Part shown: positions 7,430 to 13,729 of the stretch, in pieces
Layout: each line of letters begins with the position of its first letter
How positions within the stretch are numbered: the stretch's first letter is position 1
Assembly: GCA_004553715.1 (NCBI GenBank)
Contig: SFKP01000012.1
Location: 1-21,087 of the forward strand
Source: Clostridiales bacterium
GTDB lineage: Bacteria; Bacillota; Clostridia; TANB77; CAG-508
Direction of reading: 5' to 3'
DNA length: 21,087 nt
The notes under the pieces: model-generated
What the model was told of the DNA's origin: nothing
Database searches by the model: none
Seen by the model: only the letters and a program-made list of their open reading frames with translations
Made by a program: the position numbers and the translations under genes

Positions 7430-7888
7430 ATGGTAGTATTTAGTTATTTAATATTAATGATGGCAGTAATGTTATGGGTTTTGAGAATTGTTGCAGCAAT
7501 TACAACTACACTTGGAACAGATTTTCCACTTGCAGTGTTTAATATGACAGTAGAAATTATATTACTTTTCAGCACATTTTTTTGTTTTTTATTTATTCTT
7601 AAAAGAAGAATAATTGGAGCGCTTGTATACATGTTCTCATATATAGGATACTTTGGAACATATCTATATACAACGATAACAACAGGCGGAATTACTCCAG
7701 ATGACTACATAAATGTTCTAGTATCAATATTCTGCATAATTATTCCAATATTAATTTTCTTAGATATAGGATTAAACAGAAATCAAAAAAATTTCAATTT
7801 GCATAAAAAAACGGACTGGTTTTATAACAACAAAGACTTTGATAGAAAATTTGATGATAGAGCAGATAGAAATCAATATAAATTTTAG
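7430..7888 (+). CDS. Small four-helix membrane protein of unknown function
   Basis: I cannot assign a function. The 152-residue protein has about four hydrophobic segments (roughly 4-24, 33-58, 61-82, 89-112) and a strongly charged C-terminal tail, DWFYNNKDFDRKFDDRADRNQYKF in outline, rich in Asp, Arg, Lys and aromatic residues and probably cytoplasmic. It begins three bases after truB with AAGGAG at 7413-7418, so it belongs to the operon. From memory, uncultured Clostridia encode small membrane proteins with similar WFY...DER-ADKN-Y tails; this was not verified. Transcription from the rimP promoter probably ends shortly after it, although only a weak hairpin (7918-7932) is visible. Confidence 0.75.
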   Translation: MVVFSYLILMMAVMLWVLRIVAAITTTLGTDFPLAVFNMTVEIILLFSTFFCFLFILKRRIIGALVYMFSYIGYFGTYLYTTITTGGITPDDYINVLVSIFCIIIPILIFLDIGLNRNQKNFNLHKKTDWFYNNKDFDRKFDDRADRNQYKF

Positions 7889-7987
7889 TAAAAATGTAAA
7901 AACAATCTAAAACATTTATACTTGATAAGTATTTTGAGATTTCCTCTGGCTCTTTCTAACAGAGAAAAAGGTTTTCCCTTATTCAAA

Positions 7988-8452
7988 TTATATTTTTAAT
8001 GGCGAGATTTCATATTTAATTTCGAAAGCAGTGAATTCATCTAACTTCTGACGATTTAAGCAAGACAAATAATTTTCTAATTCTTCTTGCGTTTTACAAG
8101 CAGCTATAATTACAGGGTTTAGTTCATAATTAAACATTATATCTACAGCAAATTTAAATGCATCTATAATAGATTTTGATTCTCTATCTCTAATTAATGA
8201 ATATGCTTCTCTAAAGCGTGCAACCACAGTATGTTTTGAGTAGTAAGAATATGGAAATATAAATTCTTTATTTACAACATCCGAAAACGAAGAATATTCT
8301 TTAGGGTATTGCTCTAAATAAGACATAACTTCTTTTACCGAATAAGGTAAAAAGACTTTTTGCAATTTTTCTGATACCAATAAAGTGTTATTGTCATGAA
8401 TATCATCATCAGAAGAAGACAATGGAATTTCTAATTCGACAGGTAAGTCCAT
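7988..8452 (-). CDS. Unrecognised 154-residue protein, possibly 5'-truncated
   Basis: The minus-strand frame has varied amino-acid composition and ordinary codon use, so I accept it as coding, but I do not recognise the family. It is soluble, with an acidic Ser/Asp-rich start (LEIPLSSSDDDIHDNN), a Phe/Tyr-rich middle and mostly helical C-terminal half (VVARFREAYSLIRDRESKSI). TCG, TTG and GTC codons are more frequent than in the core genes, suggesting different ancestry. No Shine-Dalgarno sequence precedes ATG 8452, the frame stays open without a start to 8491, and the neighbour on the other strand is truncated at the same place. The true gene may therefore have been longer. Confidence 0.6.
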   Translation of the reverse strand: MDLPVELEIPLSSSDDDIHDNNTLLVSEKLQKVFLPYSVKEVMSYLEQYPKEYSSFSDVVNKEFIFPYSYYSKHTVVARFREAYSLIRDRESKSIIDAFKFAVDIMFNYELNPVIIAACKTQEELENYLSCLNRQKLDEFTAFEIKYEISPLKI

Positions 8453-8812
8453 ATCTATTTTAAAATTTATATAAATGTTGCTATAATTATTTTAGATTTA
8501 GTTTTATTAATAATTTCATTAGTATTATTAAAGAATGTTATCAAATCTAGTACAATTAATATTGTCAAGAATGAATTTAGGCAACAGTTAAATAGAATAT
8601 TAAAACTTTGCCAAGACAAAATTGTACAAATTAGTACGAAACCAAATGATGACCCAGCAAATGTTGTCTATGTAAAAGATTTTGGAGAAATAGTAAAAAT
8701 TTCAGAAGAGCTATTCAAACCAATTTTATATTATTTAGATAACCAAAAAGAAGAAGCGTATTTCTCAGTAATGACGGGTAATAATATATATAGATATATA
8801 TTAAAAAATTAA
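8447..8812 (+). pseudogene. 5'-truncated membrane-anchored protein, DUF5305-like C-terminal part
   Basis: A reading frame open from 8447 to TAA 8810 has no ATG, GTG or TTG near its start. It encodes a membrane segment (INVAIIILDLVLLIISLVLL), a basic stop-transfer (KNVIK) and a compact domain with VVYVKDFGEIVKISEELFKP, PILYY and FSVMTGNNIYRYI. This pattern resembles the C-terminal part of DUF5305 proteins, which in Clostridia often sit beside SipW-type signal peptidases and their secreted substrates; the family call is from memory. The following gene is just such a SipW-type secreted protein. The missing N-terminal part indicates deletion or inversion at about 8450. Confidence 0.6.
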
Positions 8813-8838
8813 AATATATAATTTTATAAGGGCGAGAT

Positions 8839-9495
8839 ATGGCAAGAAAAATAAAAATTAGAAAAAAAAAGACAATGAAAACGTGGTATTTATTAATAAT
8901 GTTAATAGTCGTATTAGTAGCTACCTCGATTTCATATGCGATTTGGAATACCCAGCTACATATATATGGCACAGTAACAGGAGAAAAGACTGAACCAAAA
9001 CTACCTGTTACAATAACCTCTTTAGGCGAAGATTCAAATGGAGTAACAAGATATACAGACTCTTCGGATTCAGTTTTTATTAGTTTTATTAGCGCAACTT
9101 GGAAGTATGTTATTTTAAAAATAACATCTGAAACGTATGAAGATAATATGATAACAACTAATTTAAAGCATAATAAGAAGCAATACATTTGGAAATCTGA
9201 TTATACAGTTAATATAAAAGTACCATTACCTAACCAAAGCGGATATGACTTTACAGATGGAATGATTGAAAAAGTAACAGACCAGTGTAGTGATGCCAAT
9301 GCAGTTTTTAAAGAGCCTACTTGGGCAACAACAGAAACAATAGCTAATGGAGAAACAGGAACAATGATAATTACAGGAATAATAAATGGAGGTTCGACAA
9401 TTGCAGAAAACACATATTATACCTTTAAAGCAAGCTATTTAGTGGATGGAATAAGAAGATATTTTTACTATAAATTAGTATTAATACCATATTAA
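8839..9495 (+). CDS. SipW-type secreted surface protein
   Basis: The 218-residue protein has a very basic N-terminus (RKIKIRKKK), a hydrophobic core at 16-31 and SYAIWNTQLHIYGTVTGE, where cleavage would follow Ala34. A signal peptide ending in SYAxW followed by a beta-rich G-T-V-T-G strand is typical of TasA/camelysin-like proteins processed by signal peptidase SipW. The remainder is beta-rich and rich in Thr, Ser and Tyr, with one Cys in the mature part, and ends without a cell-wall sorting motif. Its role (surface fibre, matrix or glycan-binding) cannot be decided. The start is supported by AAGGGCGAG just upstream. No SipW peptidase lies in the window, so processing must be encoded elsewhere, or the gene is an orphan left from a larger locus. 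Confidence 0.7.
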   Translation: MARKIKIRKKKTMKTWYLLIMLIVVLVATSISYAIWNTQLHIYGTVTGEKTEPKLPVTITSLGEDSNGVTRYTDSSDSVFISFISATWKYVILKITSETYEDNMITTNLKHNKKQYIWKSDYTVNIKVPLPNQSGYDFTDGMIEKVTDQCSDANAVFKEPTWATTETIANGETGTMIITGIINGGSTIAENTYYTFKASYLVDGIRRYFYYKLVLIPY

Positions 9496-9604
9496 TTTTA
9501 AATATAAGATGAAACTGACACGGTATTAATAGGTTTTGTAGGATTTTTATATTCACCAAAAGAAAGTGCAAAAATGGTTGTAAGGTTATAAATTCAAAAC
9601 AAAT

Positions 9605-9639
9605 AAGGCAGATAATTTGTTGAAAATTATCTGCCTTTT
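9605..9639 (+). terminator. Rho-independent terminator after the secreted-protein gene
   Basis: A perfect 14-bp stem, AAGGCAGATAATTT with AAATTATCTGCCTT, closes a 5-base loop and runs into TTTT. It lies 109 bases after the secreted-protein stop. Its loop and right arm also carry the -35 region of the next promoter. Confidence 0.75.
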
Positions 9640-9649
9640 ATGGTATAAT
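9620..9649 (+). promoter_or_regulatory. Extended -10 promoter embedded in the preceding terminator
   Basis: TTGAAA (9620-9625) begins in the loop of the terminator, and TGGTATAAT (9641-9649) follows it immediately, with an 18-base spacer. The TG-n-TATAAT extended -10 is a perfect match. It would drive the AlkD-like gene with a start near 9656. Confidence 0.7.
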
Positions 9650-9714
9650 CAAAGCAAAAATATTAAGATAGTAAGAAGAAATATAGATAATAAAGTAATA
9701 ATAAGGAGAATATT

Positions 9715-10428
9715 TTGGATAATATTAAAATAAAGGAAAAGATAGAAGCTTTATCAGATGAAAAATATAAAACATTTCATACAAGTTTATGTCCAAACAC
9801 TACAGAAATTATAGGTGTTAGAGTCCCAAAGTTAAGAGAACTCGCAAAATACATAGTAGAGAATGAAGATATAGAAAAATATTTAAATAATGCTCTTAAT
9901 AATTCTTACGAAGAAATATTACTTCAAGGAATGGTACTAGGTCTTTGGAAAACTGACTTTGAAACCTTCTCCGAACATTTAGAAAATTTTATTCCTAAAA
10001 TAAATAGCTGGGCGGTATGTGATGTTTCTGTGGCAGGTTTTAAAATAATAAAAAAGAATATGACTAAAATGTGGGGAATAATAGAAAGATATTTAAAATC
10101 CAATAAAGAATATGAATTAAGATTTGCAGTAGTTACAATACTAGATTATTATATTGTTCCTGATTATATTGATGAAGTTTTAAAAAGATTAAACAATATA
10201 AATCATAATGGATATTATGTAAAAATGGCGATAGCTTGGGCTATTCAAGTATGTTTTGTAAAATTCCCAGAAAAAACAATGGAATTGTTAAAAGATAACA
10301 AAATAGATAATTGGACATATAATAAAGCACTTCAAAAAATATTAGAATCTTATAAAGTAGATGATAAAACAAAAAATAATATTAGAAAAATGAAAAGATA
10401 TAATAGTAAAGTTGAAAAAATAGGCTAA
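9715..10428 (+). CDS. AlkD-like DNA alkylation repair protein
   Basis: The 237-residue helical protein matches the AlkD/AlkC-like DNA alkylation repair family, HEAT-like glycosylases that remove alkylated purines. Family features are the start IGVRVPKLRELAKYI near 32-46, WAVCDVSVAGF near 99-109 with the conserved W-x-x-CD, LRFAVVTILDYYI with the R-F/R-R-x-x-V pattern, and YYVKMAIAWAIQVCFVKFPE near 173-192. The TTG start is supported by AAGGAG six bases upstream. It has its own promoter and no partner gene. Substrate range cannot be read from the sequence. Confidence 0.88.
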   Translation: MDNIKIKEKIEALSDEKYKTFHTSLCPNTTEIIGVRVPKLRELAKYIVENEDIEKYLNNALNNSYEEILLQGMVLGLWKTDFETFSEHLENFIPKINSWAVCDVSVAGFKIIKKNMTKMWGIIERYLKSNKEYELRFAVVTILDYYIVPDYIDEVLKRLNNINHNGYYVKMAIAWAIQVCFVKFPEKTMELLKDNKIDNWTYNKALQKILESYKVDDKTKNNIRKMKRYNSKVEKIG

Positions 10429-10429
10429 T

Positions 10430-10546
10430 TTTAATGTTGATTCATCTGGTGGAGATGGTTCGCTAAATCCTAATAGCAAATATGAAGGTTGAAATTGGAT
10501 TTTAGTTAGAAATAAAAATTGGGAACATGTTTACCATGAATATTAG
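10430..10546 (+). pseudogene. 3' remnant of an unidentified gene with an internal TGA
   Basis: Directly after the alkD-like stop, one frame reads NVDSSGGDGSLNPNSKYEG, then TGA at 10490, then NWILVRNKNWEHVYHEY and TAG. The composition is protein-like and Trp-rich; TGG to TGA at 10490 would be a single change restoring EGWNW. The pattern (GG-x-GS...NWILV...W-x-x-x-x-x-GY-like end) resembles the C-terminus of a small extracytoplasmic domain, but I cannot name it. No start or upstream part remains. Confidence 0.5.
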
Positions 10547-10658
10547 ACCTACAACTTACAATTTACAGAAAATTATAGGTAATTCCAAATTAAATTAACT
10601 TTTTAATAAACTTTCCTTTTATAATTTAAGGTACTTTTTTTATAAAAATGCAAAAAAT

Positions 10659-10691
10659 TGTAACGAATTAATTAAAATGTTACACTATATT
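10659..10691 (+). promoter_or_regulatory. Candidate autoregulated promoter of the ECF sigma operon
   Basis: TGTAAC (10659-10664) and GTTACA (10679-10684) form a 6-bp inverted repeat with 14 bases between, followed by an AT-rich stretch and the sigma gene 24 bases on. TGTAAC resembles ECF-type -35 elements, and no good sigma-A pair is present (TTGTAA to TATATT is 22 bases). Self-activation by the encoded sigma factor is the likely reading; the symmetry may instead mark a regulator site. Confidence 0.4.
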
Positions 10692-10707
10692 AGTAGAAGG
10701 GGAAAAA

Positions 10708-11187
10708 ATGGAAAATATTGAAGAAATTTATGAAAAATATGCTAGTTTGATAAAGAACTATATATATACTATTACAGAAAATGATAATTTAGCGGAAGAT
10801 ATTATGCAAGAAACATTTATAGTTGCAATAAATCAGATAGACAAATTTAGAGGCGATTGCGAAATTTCAGTGTGGCTTCGTTCGATTGCAAAAAAAATTC
10901 TTTATAAAGAAACTAAAAAAAATAAGTTTGAAAATACAGTATCTATTGATGAAATAGAAATTTCAGATAATAAAAAAATAGATGAAAATTATATCCGAAA
11001 AGAAAATAAAGTAACAATATATAAAACCCTTCAAAAATTAGATATAAATACTAGAGAAGTTATGTATTTAAGAATTACCGGAGAATTATCTTTTAAAGAA
11101 ATTGGTCAAATCTTAAATAAAAGCGAGAACTGGGCAAGAGTCACATTTTTTAGAGGAAAACAAAAACTAGATAAGGAGGATTGTTAA
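10708..11187 (+). CDS. ECF-type RNA polymerase sigma factor
   Basis: The 159-residue protein has only sigma regions 2 and 4, as in extracytoplasmic-function sigma factors. Region 2 includes DNLAEDIMQETFIVAINQIDKF (26-47) and the -10-recognition helix FRGDCEISVWLRSIAKKIL (49-67). Region 4 is REVMYLRITGELSFKEIGQILNKSENWARVTFFRGKQKL (116-154), a helix-turn-helix. The ATG follows AAGGGG. It is directly joined to an anti-sigma gene, whose start codon follows its stop with no gap. The inducing signal is not evident, since no target gene lies beside it. Confidence 0.92.
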   Translation: MENIEEIYEKYASLIKNYIYTITENDNLAEDIMQETFIVAINQIDKFRGDCEISVWLRSIAKKILYKETKKNKFENTVSIDEIEISDNKKIDENYIRKENKVTIYKTLQKLDINTREVMYLRITGELSFKEIGQILNKSENWARVTFFRGKQKLDKEDC

Positions 11188-11889
11188 ATGAAAGAACTAG
11201 AATGCGATGTTATTCAAGATTTGTTGCCAAGTTATGTGGATAAAATTTCAAGTAATGCTACAAATAAGGTCGTTGAAGAACACATAGAAAAATGTATAAA
11301 ATGTAAAAACGATTTAAACAATATGACTAAAGAGATGAATGCAAAATTGACTAAAAACAAAGAGGAAAGAATAAATTATTTAAAAGGATATAAAAAAAGA
11401 AGACAATTGTTAATTATAGTATCTATTTTAGTGACAATAGCTATTTTAGCGATAACTTTTGTAATTAATGTGAAAAATAAAAATATTCTTTTAGATAAAT
11501 ACTCTTATATTGATGTAAATAAAATGAATGTTGAATATATGTATATAAAAGAAAATGAATATAAAAATGATTCAACAGGGGAAATTGTAATTCAAAAAAA
11601 TTTAGTAATTTTATTAAATTCTGAAGAATACAAAGGAATGTATCTAACTGGTTCTTGTGAATACTATGAATCAGATAAAGAAATCTATTATAAGATTGCT
11701 GCTAAAAAATTACCAAAAGATGTTTTTTTTGAGGAAGATGGTCTAGAAATAAGTCTTCTTATTAATGATAATGTTGAAAAAATATATTTAACATATATTG
11801 ATGATACTGATAAGGATAATGTGAAAGAAATTTGGAATAGTGATATGAAAATACCATCTGAAGAAGAATGGAAAAAGTTATATAACTAA
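11188..11889 (+). CDS. Membrane-anchored zinc-finger anti-sigma factor
   Basis: The N-terminal 45 residues have the zinc-binding anti-sigma layout: CDVIQDLLPSYVD, then HIEKCIKCKNDL, giving H-x3-C-x2-C with an upstream Cys at residue 5. A single membrane helix lies near 73-93 (LIIVSILVTIAILAITFVI), followed by about 140 extracytoplasmic residues with beta-rich, charged sequence, probably the sensor. It should bind and silence the preceding sigma factor until an envelope signal releases it. The ATG follows the sigma stop directly; AAGGAGG at 11173-11179 lies within the sigma gene, implying translational coupling. Confidence 0.88.
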   Translation: MKELECDVIQDLLPSYVDKISSNATNKVVEEHIEKCIKCKNDLNNMTKEMNAKLTKNKEERINYLKGYKKRRQLLIIVSILVTIAILAITFVINVKNKNILLDKYSYIDVNKMNVEYMYIKENEYKNDSTGEIVIQKNLVILLNSEEYKGMYLTGSCEYYESDKEIYYKIAAKKLPKDVFFEEDGLEISLLINDNVEKIYLTYIDDTDKDNVKEIWNSDMKIPSEEEWKKLYN

Positions 11890-11921
11890 AGATTTCAAGG
11901 AAAAATACAAATTTAATAAAA

Positions 11922-11954
11922 AAAGAATGCTATTAATTTAGCATTCTTTCTTTT
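11922..11954 (+). terminator. Rho-independent terminator of the sigma/anti-sigma operon
   Basis: An 11-bp stem AAAGAATGCTA / TAGCATTCTTT with a 6-base loop is followed by CTTTT. It lies 32 bases after the anti-sigma stop. Confidence 0.8.
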
Positions 11955-12066
11955 ATGAAGTAACAAAAAATGAAAACTTTGCTTGTTAGAAGAAAAATTA
12001 GATAAGTAAATAGAAAATATAAAAGTGATTTTTAAATTTGAAGATAAATATTTTGAGGCTTTGGAC

Positions 12067-12095
12067 TTTATAAATAGGCAAAAATGTGATATAAT
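12067..12095 (+). promoter_or_regulatory. Extended -10 promoter before the detached rbgA 5' end
   Basis: TGATATAAT (12087-12095) is a perfect extended -10; TTTATA (12067-12072) is a partial -35 with a 17-base spacer. The leader of about 70 bases contains ACAGT-ATA-ACTGT (12119-12131). The 110 bases between the upstream terminator and this promoter hold nothing I recognise. It was probably the original rbgA promoter. Confidence 0.55.
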
Positions 12096-12171
12096 ATGTT
12101 CCGAGTAAAATGCAAATTACAGTATAACTGTTTCATATAAATCAATAGCAAGAAAGGATGAAAATTTTTTT

Positions 12172-12273
12172 ATGGATATGTATCAAAAAAGAAAGATGAG
12201 ACAAGAGAAAAAAAATAGTAATCAAGAAGAAAAGTTAACTAAAGTCGGGATTAACTGGGTAATGGAGACTTAA
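12172..12273 (+). pseudogene. Detached 5' end of an rbgA gene (33 codons)
   Basis: The short frame encodes MDMYQKRKMRQEKK, then SNQEEKLTKVGINWVMET and TAA. Its second half aligns with the start of the intact rbgA copy 1.5 kb downstream (SNEEKSFSKTSINW), and both share GATTAACTGG at DNA level. Relatives, from memory, begin RbgA with an MDMY...KRKMR basic extension, which the downstream copy lacks. The frame breaks right where RbgA would continue with YPGHM. I infer a displaced native 5' end left by an insertion. It could be translated (AAAGGA at 12153-12158, long spacing), giving a basic 33-residue peptide. Confidence 0.55.
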
Positions 12274-12423
12274 GGAGAACCATACTCAAACCCTTATAAA
12301 TAAAGAAAAAATTACTAAATTCTTTTTACATATTTACTATATTTTTTATAAAAAACTATAAAAATATGGGGTAGTGGGAACATAAAGAAAACTTTAATAT
12401 AATTAATAGAAATGGAGGTAGCA

Positions 12424-13035
12424 ATGAAGATAATTGAAAATAAATATTCTAACAATACTTTTGAAAATATAAAACATATTGATGATTATGGAAATGAATA
12501 TTGGTATGCACGTGAATTACAAAAAGTATTGGAATACAAGGATTGGAGAAATTTTCAAAAAGTAATAGATAAAGCAGTTTTATCAGCAAATAATAGTGTT
12601 TCAAATGAAGAAGATTGGGTTGTTGAGATCAACAAGCCAATAAAAACTGGAAAAGGAAAAGAAGAATTTATTAAAGATTATAAACTATCAAGATACATAT
12701 GCTATTTGATAGTGCAAAATGCTGATCCAAGTAAAGAAGTTGTTGCCTTAGGACAAACATATTTTGCTATTCAAACAAGAAAACAGGAAATAACAGAACA
12801 AGAATATGATTCTTTATCAGATGATGAAAAAAGATTTTATCAAAGAAAATTAACAAAACAAGGTAATTACACACTTCAAAAAGTTGCTTCAGCTGCAGGT
12901 GTTAAAAATATGGCTGAATTTCATAATGCAGGATATAAAGGATTATATAACGGCGAAACTGCTGATGATATTTTTAAAAGAGAAAAAAAACAATTAGAAA
13001 ATAAAGTACAAAAGAAACTTGAGGAAATAAAATAA
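12424..13035 (+). CDS. DinD-like DNA-damage-inducible protein, C-terminally truncated
   Basis: The protein matches DinD over its Bro-N-like body: DDYGNEYWYARELQKVLEYKDWRNF (20-44), LSRYICYLIVQNADPSKEVVALGQTYFAIQTR (near 89-120), then DEKRFYQRKL and FHNAGYKGLYNGETADDI. E. coli DinD, induced by SOS and linked to RecA inhibition, has about 270 residues; this one has 203 and ends in a Lys/Glu coil unrelated to the DinD end. I set the start at 12424 because GGAGG (12414-12418) lies five bases upstream; ATG 12412 overlaps that site. A TATAAT at 12398 has no clear -35, and no convincing LexA box is visible. It lies between the rbgA fragment and a recombinase tail, so it is probably cargo of a former mobile element. 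The last 16 residues may derive from the recombinase. Confidence 0.75.
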   Translation: MKIIENKYSNNTFENIKHIDDYGNEYWYARELQKVLEYKDWRNFQKVIDKAVLSANNSVSNEEDWVVEINKPIKTGKGKEEFIKDYKLSRYICYLIVQNADPSKEVVALGQTYFAIQTRKQEITEQEYDSLSDDEKRFYQRKLTKQGNYTLQKVASAAGVKNMAEFHNAGYKGLYNGETADDIFKREKKQLENKVQKKLEEIK

Positions 13036-13142
13036 AAAAATTTAATATAGAACAATTAGATAGAAAGACATTAAATGAATTAATAGATATGATTTATATT
13101 ACTGATAAAAATAATATAAAAATTGTATTTAGAAATTTATGA
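13023..13142 (+). pseudogene. C-terminal remnant of a large serine recombinase
   Basis: A frame overlapping the dinD-like end reads KKFNIEQLDRKTLNELIDMI, then YITDKNNIKIVFRNL and TGA. The pattern coil, L-D/T-R-x-x-L-x-x-LI-D-x-I-x-I, then a basic beta strand I-x-I-x-F, is the extreme C-terminus of large serine recombinases such as TnpX-type enzymes. The preceding QLENKVQKKLEEIK, now in the dinD frame, fits the coiled coil just before it, so the two were joined by a deletion and a one-base shift in an A-run near 13030-13040. The catalytic domain is gone. It marks the site as a former integrative element. Confidence 0.55.
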
Positions 13143-13148
13143 TATAAT
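13140..13148 (+). promoter_or_regulatory. Extended -10 promoter of the phosphatase-rbgA-mrnC unit
   Basis: TGATATAAT overlaps the stop codon of the recombinase remnant and lies 27 bases before the phosphatase start. No -35 box is at proper distance (TTGTAT is 14 bases away), so it would depend on the extended -10. Confidence 0.45.
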
Positions 13149-13174
13149 AAAAAGTAAATTATGGAGGTAATTAT

Positions 13175-13714
13175 ATGGACATTTTATTAACAAGACATGG
13201 ACAAACTGAATGGAATGTTTTGAAAAAAGTTCAAGGTAAGGCAAATATAGCGTTGAACGAAACGGGAGAAAACCAAGCACTTATAACTGCTCAAAATTTA
13301 ATAGATGAAGAAATTGACTTAATAATTAGCTCGCCATTAAAAAGAGCTTTGCAAACAGCTGAAATTATAAATAAAACCAAAAATATTCCTTTAATTATAG
13401 ATGAGAGAATATCAGAAAGAGATTTTGGAGAATTTGAAGGGAAAGAAACAAGTAGTTTTAATTTTGAAGAATTCTGGAGTTACAAAATTAATAAAAAATA
13501 TGAAAAGGCTGAAAATATTAAAGATTTCTTCGACAGAATATATAATTTTTTAGATGAGATAAAAGAAACATACAAAAATAAGAGAATTTTAATAGTAACA
13601 CATGGTGGGGTTAGCATTCCAATAAAATGTTATTTTTCAGAAATACCAGACATGGATACGTTATTACCATTATGTATTGGTAATTGTGAAGTAGAAAAAA
13701 TCGAGAATATATAA
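13175..13714 (+). CDS. Histidine phosphatase (phosphoglycerate-mutase-like)
   Basis: The 179-residue protein is a branch-1 histidine phosphatase: LLTRHGQTEWN at 4-14 with the phospho-accepting His8, ISSPLKRALQTAEII (49-63) with the second Arg, the acid residue in ERDFGEFEGKE, and VTHGG near 145 with the second His. It lacks long lid insertions, typical of small-molecule or alpha-ribazole-phosphatase-like members; substrate cannot be told. The start has GGAGG eight bases upstream. rbgA begins 15 bases after its stop, so they are likely cotranscribed. Confidence 0.88.
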   Translation: MDILLTRHGQTEWNVLKKVQGKANIALNETGENQALITAQNLIDEEIDLIISSPLKRALQTAEIINKTKNIPLIIDERISERDFGEFEGKETSSFNFEEFWSYKINKKYEKAENIKDFFDRIYNFLDEIKETYKNKRILIVTHGGVSIPIKCYFSEIPDMDTLLPLCIGNCEVEKIENI

Positions 13715-13729
13715 AAGGAAGTGAAAAAA

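Noticed and set aside
7918..7932. ATACTT-GAT-AAGTAT as terminator of the truB unit
   Set aside because: Six AT-rich pairs and a 4-base T-run are too weak to call with confidence.
9508..9591. Short open frame after the secreted-protein gene (DETDTVLIGFVGFLYSPKES and on)
   Set aside because: Only 27 codons, no start and no recognisable motif; it may be a remnant but cannot be supported.
12119..12131. ACAGT-ATA-ACTGT as an operator
   Set aside because: Five-base arms are expected by chance in a window of this size.
12380..12400. LexA box before the dinD-like gene
   Set aside because: Only a single GAAC half-site is present, without the inverted partner.
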